A DNA stretch of 64,000 bases from Lycorma delicatula. Taxonomy: Eukaryota; Arthropoda; Insecta; Hemiptera; Fulgoridae. A program made the translations under genes and the position numbers. The stretch is taken from contig NC_134455.1 in the NCBI RefSeq assembly GCF_047948215.1, positions 292,355,647 to 292,419,646 on the forward strand, given 5' to 3'. The notes below the pieces were generated by a model. The model was given only the letters and a program-made list of their open reading frames with translations, had not been told where the DNA came from and did no database searches. Positions 34,309 to 46,500 of the stretch are shown here, piece after piece (the stretch's first letter is position 1; every line of letters starts with the position of its first letter).

Positions 34309-34389
34309 TGGTAATAATAATAAGGTAATAAAATATTTTGAAAGGTGCACTAAAGATGGAGTTATATTGTACCTCAGTATAACTTCATT

Positions 34390-34424
<35 letters not shown>

Positions 34425-37400
34425 GAGTCATACTCTTTTTACCTTGTCTTTTCCTAAACACAGTATGCAGTTAATAATAGTTTTCTCGGAAGAAAAATTC
34501 ATAAATTATGAATCGGATTTGTCTGAAATGCTTTAGTAAGATATTTATATATATTCACAAATATTTTCCTTCAACTATTGAAAATATGAAGTAGCAGTAC
34601 CTTAATAAAGATATGCTGGATATTAAAGACAATAATTTCGTTAAATAATGCTTATTTTGGGAACGCAACATGTCTTATTTAAGGGCACTTGCTAAAACTT
34701 ATTTTGTTTTTTTGTAAAGGTTCCAGTGCCGATCTAAAAGTACCGCAAAAATTTTTATACAAATTCAGAATAACCGAATCTTTTTTTCGTTAATTATAAT
34801 ACTCGTAAGAAGTTTATTTACGTAAATACATAAATAATTTTTCTAATTCTTTTGTTACGCTTTTGCCAGTTCATTCTAATGTAAATGATTTGTTATACGC
34901 TTCCAAGAATTAATTATAGTAATCATCTCTAATAAAATTAAAATTACAAACGGCTTTTCGTCGTTCCTACCCTTATTAATTTGAATGATTTCCATTAAAA
35001 ATCAGAAGTTATACTTAAATTTAAGGGCAGAGATTTAGTCTTCGTTGTACCTAAAGATACCAATTTTTACCTGTATATAAAATTATATAATTTTTACCTG
35101 TACAAAATTAATTTCCTCGTATAGTTAATCATAACTAAGTTGTTAATATGAATATAAAAAAACATCAGACTTAAAATACTCTATGTGCTACCCCGAAATC
35201 TACAAACTTTATACTACTACCCATTCCATAAATATGTAATCTGTTTACGTTTGGTAATATAGCTTTTGTATAGAGAAACTCTTGATTAAAAAGACCCCAT
35301 AGAGATTTTGTTAGGCAAAAATGTTTTTTGTCAGTGGAATCAAAGGGTTTTTTCAACTTAAAAAAGGATACAACGGCGATTACAACTTACGTTATTAACT
35401 TCCTTAGTCAAGGAGAAAATGCATCAGAAATATTTTTATCTTTATGAATCCGAATCACATTCATCAAGTATGTATCATATAAAATATTTCGTTTATCTAC
35501 GTTTAATAACTGTTCTAGCGAAGATCTTAGGAAAATCATTCTGTAAAGATATTGGTAATTTGTTTTATCGGTTATTTCATTGGCCGTATAAAATCCTGTA
35601 CACAATTCCTATTCAGGAAAAATGTTTACCTCATTTAAATTCATTCTGAGAAATCGTAGTATTTAAACTTAATAATACTCATATGTTTTTTGAAATTTTT
35701 CAAAATATTCATTATTCTCTGTCAAATACATTTAAATAATAAAATGTGATAAAATATAATAAAAACAGTGTTTAAATATCTTAATAGTACTTATTTAATG
35801 ACACGCCACTGATTATTACTCTTTAAGATAATCCCGTATTTCATCACCTTATGTTAAAAACAAAAATTCTAACTAATAATATTGATGAGCTTGCATAAAA
35901 TGTTATATCAAACTATAATTAACTAAACCAAGCATGGCCAGAATGTTAGTGTTTTTTTCTTCCACTAATAAGTTAATATTAATTACATTAAACAAGGTTA
36001 TCTAGTTATTCTAATGTCATGGAAGTCTCCAGATTTCGAGTGTGGAATCGGTCATTTGGGTACCGTAGGTAGTTCTGTCCCTTTTTCATGTAATGATTGT
36101 ACGTGAAGCTTATTACATTTATGGATTGCTAGGATATGTTAATTATAGCCCAGCAACAGAGTCGTGGGGATAGTGTGTTGAGAAGTCGAAAGAATTCTTT
36201 AACTGGTTAGCCCGGCTGAACCAATCATAGTTCGAACCTCTCATAGGAAAGGCTAGCGTTGATCTCTCTACAGGGGATAAATGTGGAATTAGCACGCTCA
36301 AATAGATCATTATAGTAGATTCAAAGAAGTCTGTTAAACTAATTGAATGTGAAAAAACAAAAAAAAAACGGTTTTTTCGTTTAATTTTTTTTTTTTTTTC
36401 ATTGAATTAATTCAAAGAAATTGGTCCATAAAATATAGTAATTGTAATTTTTTTTCAATATAATATTAATATTTTATATAATACTTTGTTATTACTTTAC
36501 CAATTTATTTCTGACAATAAGGTTCTCAAATCTCTAATTGAATCTTTATCGATCACCCTTTCAATTAACTACGTAGCAGAACGACGGAACGCAATAAGGG
36601 TTTCATAATATTATAATCATATTCCACAGTATCGTGCGTTGCTGTGATTGCTGTTTATAATCTTCAGTATGTGTTTCTCTGATTGGATTTCATCAAGGAG
36701 AGGCAATTACACGGTTATTCATCAATAAACAGTGAATACTAACAAATCTTATTTAAAAAATGTTAAATGTAAGGGTCTTACATATTATGTAAAATTTGCG
36801 CGCGCACACACACACTTTACCGTACCCGTTATTTAAGGCACTTACATAAGCCTCTTCTGTAGAAATATTGAAAATATGACTTATTCATACAAGTTTTCTG
36901 AGAAAAATATTTGACGCTATATCAATAAATCAAAGATAATCAATAGATCAAGAATTTGAAAGTTTTTTACATATTTTACTGCTTAAATTTTAACTTTTGT
37001 TGGACTATATTCATTTTCATTCGCTATCAGTTTCGGAGTACTAAATTCCTTCCTGATTTTTTTTATTTCTATTTTTCTGGTAAAATGTCTTCGTTCGATA
37101 TTTCTTTTACGTTTATCGTTTGTCTGAATTTATTCTCCCTGCCTATCTCTTTTAATTTTTCTTGTTATATTTTTATTTGTTCCCTTTCTAGAATTGTTGT
37201 ACGCTCACTTGTTTCTTTTCTTAGCTAATAATTTATCTTTCAGTATCTTTCATCATTGCCTTATCTAAAAGACTGATAGTTCTCTTTTAGTCATTTTCCT
37301 TTTATTTTTAATTTCATTTGTTATTTGTCAAGTCTTTTGTTCTATATTTCATTAACTGTTTGTTACAGTAAATAAAAAATTACCGACAGAATTTCTTTTT

Positions 37401-39386
37401 TCACAGTTGTAATTTTATATATACATTTACTTAATGTGAAAGCAAATTCATTTTTTCTTGAAAATGTTATTATCTCAATATGAATAAATATATTCAACAT
37501 TATTTGCCTATTAATTTATTCTTTATACACTTTATATATATATATATATATATATACAGTGTAATGAATATTTATAACTAACAGCCATAATCAATTCATA
37601 CATATATGCTGTTTTTTTAAACGAAGAAAGAAAATCATGGAGAGGTATAAAATGACAGTTTGGCCGGTTTCACTGACGTGCTTCGTTTTTTTATTAAAAT
37701 TATTTATAATTATCTTTAAGTGCACATATTATAGAAAGTAAATCCAAATATTTTATGGTTAATGAATTATGAAATGAATTCTAATCACTAAATTTTATAC
37801 AGAGATTAATTTAAAAAATTGATTTTGATGAAAAACATTTGGTTTTCCCTTTCAACCTCGATTATTATTCGACCACCCATCAGAACGCTTTGATATATTT
37901 TATATATATTTCGATATTGTATGAATAGTAATAGAATTAATAAATACGGATTTATATTTCTATGTAATGTGAAAGACTTGTTTTTTCCCTAATATTCTGA
38001 TAAATCTTATTAAAACGTCTTTGACATTTTTCGTCCGTAAATAATTTTACATACATGTTATGAATGAAATATAAAAAAAAAATATTGAACTTATTTTTAG
38101 TGAAGAAATTTATCTAGGATTCTATTAAACTCTGATAAAGTCATGTGACATCAAAGAACGATAATGCATAAACCTTCTTACAACTTAATTTAGTAAATAC
38201 CTGCGGACAAGTGCGTCTTCAAACTTTAATGGATTTTCCTATCGTTTTTTATGTAATACGTGACTATGTTTTGTAATTTTGATGCTTTTTCATTTTGATT
38301 CTCAGATAACATAACCTGAGGATCTAAATAAAAAACCCTGAAAATCAAAAAGAAGACGATATATTCGTCGCTGCACCTCGATGCTTAAATGTTTTACAAA
38401 ATTTTTAACGTTTAAAGATTTTGCCTTTCGTATATTTAGTTTCTTTAAAAAACCTAGAAGAGTTTGTGGACTGAATGTAAAGACAAATATGTTTCTAAAG
38501 TAGAACGGTAAGATAAAAAAACAAATTCTTTATAGTTTTGTTATGTAGATAAATCCTAATATCTAACTACAGAAAGTGGATAAATAAGATGAATGAAGCA
38601 GAGTTAATTGCATTGCCTTTCTACTGTTTATTTTTAATATTAATATATATATTTACTTGGAAGTTAAACTTCATTTCGAGAGACTGTTAATCTGCTTGAA
38701 GCCAGAAGTGAGTTTTTTAATTTCAAAAACACTAAAATATTAGAATTTTCAGATGCAAAATGGCTATTCTTAAAACAATTAAATAATGTTTATTAAAAAA
38801 TTATTATTTTTTGAGTAATTTTGGTAGCCGAGTTAATGGAGCCTAAACAAAATTTTCATTTACACTGCGGCCATTTAATCTTGTTAAAATTATTGTGTTA
38901 TATTTATATTTAAATCAAGCATCCCATGTACGATCGAAGAACAATTTCAGTAACAAGTTACAGCTAGTTATATTAACTGTTTATTAAGAATAAGCATTAT
39001 CGCGTAGCGCGAAATAAATTTGGCAAAAACAGTTAATGAAATTTCAGCAGAATTACTATTAAATGTTTATTATTATTTTTTTTAATTTATCGATAAAAAA
39101 AGAAGGGTGATAGTTAATGACCTTTTAATCTATTTTTAAATTGTTTTCTCTGTCACTCATTTTTATTCTGAGTTGTTGCATCGCAGTCAAAATGGATGAA
39201 GATTCAGAGTGTTTCAAAAATATTTTTTTAATAATTTTGGAAGCGGCTCTCTCCATTATTCGAAATTCATTAATGATTTTTGCAGCTGAAGCTCTTTTTA
39301 TTTTGTCGCTTGTAAGTAATAATCAAGTGATCATTATTAAACTGTTCATTATACTCTACTTTAATTATATACTTATTGATTTGTTT
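34309..39386. other. AT-rich intronic DNA, two microsatellites, one weak RT-like trace
   Basis: (AT)n runs at 34393-34421 and 37533-37557. On the minus strand at 35620-35165 two successive ORFs are separated by a short gap; the second holds LKKPFDSTDKKHF, reminiscent of the RT motif FDxxKAFDS, but nothing else supports it. 35990-36330 is somewhat GC-richer and unclassified. No other signal seen. Confidence 0.5.
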
Positions 39387-39836
39387 AATCCCATATCAGG
39401 AAAACATTTTGAAAGTATATGTTTGGAGCGTAGCTTTACATGGAAGTGAAACTTGGACGATCGGAGTACCTGAGAAGAAAAGATTAGAAGCTTTTGAAGT
39501 GTGGTGCTGTAAGAGAATGTTAAAAATTTGATGGGTGGATAAAGTGACAAATGAAGAGGTGTTGCGACAAATTGATGAAGAAAGAAACATTTGGAAAAAT
39601 ATTACTAAAAGAAGAAACATACTTATAGGCAAGGAAGGCATCCTGGAATAGTCGCTTTGATATTGGAGGGACGGGTAGATGGGAAAAATTGTGCAGCCAG
39701 ACAACGTTTGGAATATGTAAAATAAATTGTTAGGGATGTAGGATGTAGGGGGTATACCGAAATCAAACGACTGGCACTAGATAAGGAAACTTGGAAAGCT
39801 GCATCAAACCAGTCAAATGATTGAAAAAAAATCCCT
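39387..39836 (+). mobile_element. 3' end of a LINE (RTE/jockey-type endonuclease-RT family), 5'-truncated
   Basis: From about 39410 the plus strand encodes the C-terminal tail of an insect endonuclease-reverse transcriptase family: VWSVALHGSETWTIGVPEKK, RLEAFEVWCCKRMLKI, VDKVTNEEVLRQIDEERN, ARQRLEYVK and RLALDKETWKAASNQSND, then a stop and a short A run at 39823-39830. Only a few stops and one or two frame changes interrupt it, so it is less decayed than other LINE pieces here. A 6-bp aatccc at 39387-39392 and 39830-39835 may be the target duplication, though the A run makes this uncertain. No 5' part is present. Confidence 0.82.
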
Positions 39837-41717
39837 AATTAAGAGATTGCAGTTGGCCGGTGATATCTTCAGGAATATAACCGAGTCACTTTTTTTATTC
39901 TCTACTTCAACTTAGCATTGCCTGACAGATAGCCACGAAATTCATCCTTTACCAGCATCCTGTTTCTTCGGCGAAGTCCATCCTTCTCTTCCACACACAT
40001 CGCAACCGATCTTGTATTAATTCTGCTCTCATCCATTCATGTTTTTTTTTAGTGATAATTACGCTACAATAGAGATTTTATTTTGAGAGATCTGTCTTTC
40101 TATTTACTATCATAAAAGATTTACTAAATCCGGCATTTATACTTAGCATTGCGGTAACTTTTAATGTCTCACGTCAAGATGTAATGATTGTAATTTTTTC
40201 ACGCTTTTTATTTATCGCAAATTTTCAAAATTTTGTCAAATCACCACAAGTTTTTGTCAGAATTCCACGTATATATAAGCATTAACTTCATTAACATTAC
40301 CAATTTGGTCAAGACAAAATTATTTTTGCCATCGTAGATTGAATATGTAATTCATATCAGTATAGTAATATTGAATTAATTTTATTTACCTTCATTATCA
40401 GAGGATAATATTTTACTTATCGTCTTACGCTTCATCCATGGCTGGTCTCGAATAACATATCACTACTCCCTGTGATCTCTCTCACCCTCAACAATAATCC
40501 TTCTCTTTCCACTTGGTAGTCCTTTTTTTCGAAGTCTTTAAAGAAAGTTTAAACAGTGACATCAATCTCCAGAAGTCTTTCTACCTTTAATGTAGAATTT
40601 TTTTTGTATCCTCGCCAAAAGATAAATAATTTTTCATGACATTGACGTATTGTTGACTCAAGTACTGAGAAACACTAGGGGAAAAGTTGAAACTATTTAT
40701 CACTGACAATCCGAAAGTTTTAGATGCAATATAAGAACTTTTGAAGGGCATTTAAAAATTTCCATCGAATGTAAGACACAAACAGTTTTTTTTTTTTTTT
40801 AAGTGAAGAATCGTTAACAAAAGTGAGTCTTAAATTCAAAGTAATATTGCGTAATTCTTCTGTATTAATCGTCGATATTTGAATAATAAAACTGAATCCT
40901 AGTAGTGGTAAATGTGAATCATAGAAAAAGAAAAAAAATATTTACGTAACGAATTAGTGATTTTCTAAGACACCAAGTGAAAATTCATTTTTCTAAACTG
41001 GAAAGAGAAAAATCATTCTCATTTTTCACAACCTACATTATTTTACTTATTTATAGACTGCAAAAATACTTTCTATTATGATACTTAAACGGGAATGTAG
41101 CGCATTATTATTAAATAGAAAATATAGTGTTTACCATCTGGGTATATTTAAAAAAGGCTTTCAAACGAAAATAAATATGAAATAATTTAATATAAATATA
41201 AAACGTTTATTCATAAAATATAAAAATATATTTCATTAATATAAAATAAAGAAATAAAAATTATCACGACACAAATATTTAAATATAATAAAATAATAAA
41301 AAATATTACTATTATAAATATAATAATTTTAGTGATATAATATTTTTAATTTTTAGTAATATTTACTATTATAGATATTTAAAGAAATATCTGTATTTTT
41401 ACCGTTATACTGCTGTCACTAAAGTATTATTCATAAGGTTATATTACATCAGTGAACCAGATACCCGATCTTATTTTACTCAACTTTTTTTTTGAAAACA
41501 TTTCATAAATAAACGATAAAAACCTTTTGCTAAAGTTAGGAGTAAAGCAATCATAAAAATGACTTGCAATATCAATGACATTTCTAATGCAACAGATTGC
41601 CATCCTTAGAAATATTTGAAAATTGAAGCCATTCATAAAACTTCACCAAAAAAAAAAAACGTGTATAAATAATTCCGTTTTTTTTTATCATACATAACTT
41701 CTGTAATATTACTTTCT
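39837..41717. other. AT-rich DNA without a recognised gene
   Basis: No coding, RNA or repeat signal that I can name. 41160-41400 is an especially AT-rich stretch. Confidence 0.55.
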
Positions 41718-41850
41718 ACGTCTCAGCCTTTCATCCGGAGGTCGTGGGTTCGAGTCCCGGTCAAGCTTGGCTTTTTACATGCTACAAATTTCCTTTCTCA
41801 TAGGACAAAATGACCAAAGCAGTCGATGCCAGTCATCTTAAAAAATTTTA
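41718..41850 (+). mobile_element. tRNA-derived SINE, family A, with a LINE-like 3' tail
   Basis: The 3' half of a tRNA-like head (CAGCCTTTCATCCGGAGGTC, then exact B box GGTTCGAGTCC and CGGTCAAG) starts at about 41720. The A-box half is missing, so the copy is 5'-truncated or decayed. A short body (cttggctttttacatgctac) follows, then at 41809-41830 a 22-bp tail that matches the 3' UTR of the LINE at 974-7125 (reverse complement of 1025-1046) at 20 of 22 positions, containing agcagtcgatgcc in both. An A-rich stretch follows. SINEs that borrow LINE tails are mobilised by that LINE's RT; here that is an inference. Confidence 0.75.
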
Positions 41851-42744
41851 ATTTCTTGTTTAATTTGTTCTTTAAGCTATAAATAACAATTTAAAGAATT
41901 TTTTTAAATTATTTTAATTTATTTTAATTTTTATCATATTCGAAAAATTATTAATTTAACAAAACATTTTGAACATATTTTTTTGGTTGAGTATTAAAGT
42001 AGCATTGTACTTTTAAAATTTTCCTTTTTTCTATTTTAAAACCTGTACCAGGTTTTAGGAATAATATTGTAGAAAAGAAACATTTTTTTTTTTAAATATA
42101 AAATAACATTTTTATTATAATTATGATATAATAATGAAATACGGTTAATTAATTATATAATAACATAAAACATTTCTTTAAACAAATAGTCTTCAATTGT
42201 AAAATGTAGTGTATAAACAAGTATTTAATTAATGTATTAAAAATAACACTCTGATCCTAATATTAAATTATCATTAGCGTATAAGTCTATACTGCCGTGT
42301 TCAGTTTAAAATATCATTACGGAATAAATGTGGATATGTGCCTTTGTCAAAATAATCTCATAGATTGCTCTATTTACAGCCACCTCCTGATTTTTCTGTT
42401 ATTATTTAATTTTAAAATAAAAACTTTAATTAACTTTTATATAATGAAAATGAACTTTTTAATGAAATATGTTTATTGATGCTGTAAATGGTTTTTTCTC
42501 ACCTTAAAACTAAACTCTTTTATTCAAAATTTCATTATAAATTTCCAATAAATAATCTTAAAAAATCATTACTTAATGCCAATATTAAAATGTCACAAAG
42601 AAAATGTATAAATAATTAGGTTTTTTGATAATATATGTTGCTCTAATATTACTTTTATCTTGTTAACTGATATTTCATCGATTAAAGCCATTTACATAAC
42701 AAAAAAAGGCGATTAAGGATAGTTTTACGATTTTAAAAAATTTT
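41851..42744. other. AT-rich DNA without a recognised gene
   Basis: Nothing recognised on either strand. Confidence 0.55.
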
Positions 42745-43560
42745 TTTTCTTCATCAGTCATTTGATTTATTTCGTAGTATTCCCCATTCCTTTTTATTCT
42801 GTGCTAATCTTATAATCTAAAAATATTTACTACATCCTTCATTCTCTATTATGCTTCTTCATACATTCCAGTATTTGTTTTTTACCTTTACCTTCTATCC
42901 TTTCTTTCATGACCAAATTTATTAATTATCAAATTACCAAATTATTATTATTAATTAATTAATTAATTATCTAGACCTGGATGACTTATCGCGTTGGTCA
43001 TAAACCTTTCATCTCTTCACAAAACGTTTCTTTTTCCCTACTCGTCGTCCCTAAACCTTATCATTTCGTATTTTATCGACGTAACTGATTTTAATATATT
43101 TCTGTAACATTAAAGGTCTTAATTCTTTTCCTGCTCCTTTTTTTTGTTATTGCCCGTGTACTACTACCATAAATCGCTATACTTCACACGAATATTTTCT
43201 ACAGTTTCTTTCTAATCTTAGATGTGTATTTGTTCTTTATTATGTCTATTTGATATTAATGTCTGAATTACTTCATTCATCTTTCGTGATTTTACTATAT
43301 AAATTACAAAGTTGTGAAAACTTCTGGTTTATTTTTTCCCCTATCTTAACAACCTCTTTTATTTCTTATAGTCCTATTATTATTCTTTTTATCAAATCCA
43401 TATCAGTCAGAGTTTCTTCTAAATAATTTTTTATAACGCTGTTAAGTGAATCTTTAACATTTTTTTTTGCTCTTTTATTCAACACAAATATTCTTTTTAA
43501 AGCTTTATATAATTTCAGATGTATATTCAATAAAAGCAGAATTTTATTTTGAATTAACAC
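42745..43560 (-). mobile_element. Highly decayed LINE C-terminal remnant
   Basis: Reading the minus strand, fragments such as AIYGSSTRAITKKRSRKR (about 43170) and EKETFCEEMKGL (about 43040) fall in the order seen in the tails of endonuclease-RT LINE proteins (compare ALHGSETWTI in the 39.4-kb copy). The plus-strand right edge, cttcatcagtcatttgatt, is the reverse of the SNQSND tail region of such elements. Many stops are present. An (aatt)n run at 42953-42970 interrupts it. Confidence 0.5.
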
Positions 43561-46500
43561 ACTGAATGTACGAATCTTATTTTAATGACTACAATAGATA
43601 TATCACAATCTTCCACTATTTAATTTTAAACAGTGCAGAGAAAACCCTTATACAACCGTTTATACTTCTGTATAAACCCTTTCTGTACCAACCCTTTTAT
43701 GTTCTTTTTTCATACCAAATTGAAAACATTGAAGTTCAAGAAAAGATTACCTGGTGAAGACAAAATATAAAAATGTTTAGATACGACAGTGATATAGTTT
43801 ATTGCTCATTAAATAGAAATATTTATTAACAGAAAGTGTTGAACAGTACGAATTGGTTGCTGGAGAAAACATTAAATTTGAAAACAATCAAAAGTAAAAC
43901 AAATACAGAAAGAAAACACAATTATAGAAAGGAAAATAGTGAGACATATCAAGATGCTCTATTTCATTTTTTTTATTTATTACTTTTTTATTAAAGTAGG
44001 ATTTTAAAGTAGTAATAATAGATATTTCTAAATTTACTTTATTATATAGATAGAAAATTTCTAACGAATATACGAAAGACGAATGATATAAAATAAAATA
44101 TCAATATCCTGAAATTAATTTTTTTTAGTATCAAAGTAAATTTCAGAAATAGAAAAAAATATTTCGAAATATTTCTGCGGAATGTAGCGGTCACTTTGTC
44201 GTGTGACGTGGACTGTAGAAAGTTTATAGAAGTTTATGTAATGTAATGTTGCTAAAAAAAAATAATAAAAATTGATTTATTTTATCAAGCAAATGTTCAT
44301 TAACCATTTATTGATTATGTTAAGAAGATATTTTAATTGTGGTACGATTTTGTAAGCAAAAGAACTGGATGAATAACTGTTTGCTAATTAAGGGCGATTA
44401 GTCCACCAAAAAATCGAAATTAAATCGATTTTAATTTTTTTTTAATTTGTGGTTATTTCATTACAATCAAATAGGTATAAATTTTTACTTTCCTGACTTC
44501 AGTGGGGTGCAATTGTTTTTTTTTCATTTCTCGACATTTCATGACCTAGTTACCGCAAAAAAAGAAAAAAGGGGGAGGTAATATATATACGTATGTATGT
44601 GATTGACTTGTGTGAAGCCTAATAACTTTTGACTGGATAAACCCTATTTTGATGAAATTTTCTTTAAAGAAGTGTGTATGGGGCAATTTGTGGGTAAAGT
44701 TTTAGAGTCAGTATCTCTAGGGTGTGGGGGGATCAATTTTCCCAAACTTTTGCAAACATAAACACATTTATATTAAGCTCAGCACATGTGTGCATGCTTA
44801 AAAAATTAAAAAAAAACTTTCTCCAACATTTTTTATCTACCGCAAAAATCAAATAAAATCTCTCTTTTTATTTTTTTACCGAATTTTTTAAAAATATTTT
44901 CCTAGGCATAGTAGTGCAAGCGATTCCAAAAAAATATTTGGGACAATATAAGGAGTGTGGGAGCCGATCAAAGTTTATAAATATCAATTTTTTGAATTTT
45001 TCTAAAACTTTTATGGGTTTATTTAAACTTTTAGTTGTATTGAAACTTTAATTTAAACTCTTAGTAATAATACTACAATAAAATTTCATCATAATTCACC
45101 CTCGCCCCAAAAAAGAAATCTTAAGTAATATTTTATTGGTTCAATTTTTTTGTGATTTTTGGATTTTTAATTTCTTCCATTTAACATAGTAAACATAGGA
45201 AAAACAAAACAATTTCTTGGAAGGTAATTTTTGAGATGGGAAGCAAACAAAAAACTAAAAAAAATGGCTATTTTTTTAAACGTTTTTTGTTTATTTATAT
45301 GTATAATGATAGAAAGGGGTTACTTGTTGTCCAAGGTTACTTGTCAAATTTACTGAGACTTTCAATATTTTTTATGTTCTTTCAAATTATTAATCAAGTG
45401 AATATAATGATTATCTTACAGTAAAATGTTATCTTGAATTATCACTACCCCAAAAAAATAAATAGTTAACTTTTTTCATGTATAATCATTTTTTTCATTA
45501 TATAAGAATAAATCACCAATGCTAGGTAATTAAAGCAACTTTTTTGTCAGCTTTTTTTGTTATTAATTCTTTTCTGGATATGTCATTAATAAATGTGTCA
45601 CATTTACTCCTTTTCCTAGTTCAGATGGGTAATGCAAATATCCATCTGAACATCTATGGTAATAAAGTGTGTTATCCGTAGATAAAATTAAATATAGGAA
45701 CAAGTGAAAATCGGTTGACGGAGGATTCTAGATATTACCATAAATAGATAAACAAAATTATTATGTACTAGCAATTAGAAGGAACACTATTAAACGAGGT
45801 CCAGATATGAATAAAATTAAATAAATCAATGTATTATTAAGTGTTCGCTTCCAAAGAAAATATTAAAAAAATAGGTTACGTACCGCAAATTCAGAATAAA
45901 ATACAGTGCAAAAAAGGCACAGCTTAAAAACAAAAAGTATGATCGTAATACACGTTTCCGCCTAATCGAAATTATAATTAATCTTAAAAAATCATTGTTT
46001 CAAAATTTTACTAACCAAAATCTGCTTGAAAAATGGGTTATAGATAAAAATCAGAATCCAAACGAGTCCCTAAAAAATAAGATATATATTATAATACCAA
46101 AATTAATATTTGTAAGTTTACAAATTTTGAGTGCATGTAACGGCTAATATTTTTAATGAACGTAATAAAGTTAAATGCAAAATAACAACCGAGCTAGGAT
46201 TAGAATGAGGGGAAAATTTAGTACCGGTTGCGAAAACGTTTTATTACCATAAATAGAAAATTATTTTTAAAATTTTCAAAAAACAGACTGTAGGGTTGAT
46301 CAGCAAGAAAATTGTTAAGAAAAAAATAAACCGTCTTAAACCCTCTAAATCCTGATAAACCCTCTTATTGGTTAGTTATTTTTTCACTAAAATTGCGGGA
46401 TATTATTTATTATGGGTATTTAAATAAACTTTTAGGTATACTTTAATTTATAATAATGACACTATCAGAAATTTTTATGGCATTTTCCTTACAGTAAGAT

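Noticed and set aside
36140..36300. B-box-like gttcgaacc at 36230 with a possible A box upstream
   Set aside because: The A box is poor and about 80 bp away, and no similarity to the other SINEs was seen.
36956..37228. 90-codon plus-strand ORF rich in F, S and I
   Set aside because: Low-complexity T/C-rich DNA. The reverse strand vaguely recalls a charged LINE tail, but no motif order supports it.
29880..37557. AT microsatellites as possible CRISPR-like or regulatory arrays
   Set aside because: Simple dinucleotide runs without spacers; this is eukaryotic intronic DNA.
39141..39449. 102-codon hydrophobic plus-strand ORF
   Set aside because: AT-rich hydrophobic reading with no family motif; it runs into the LINE 3' fragment, which explains its last codons.
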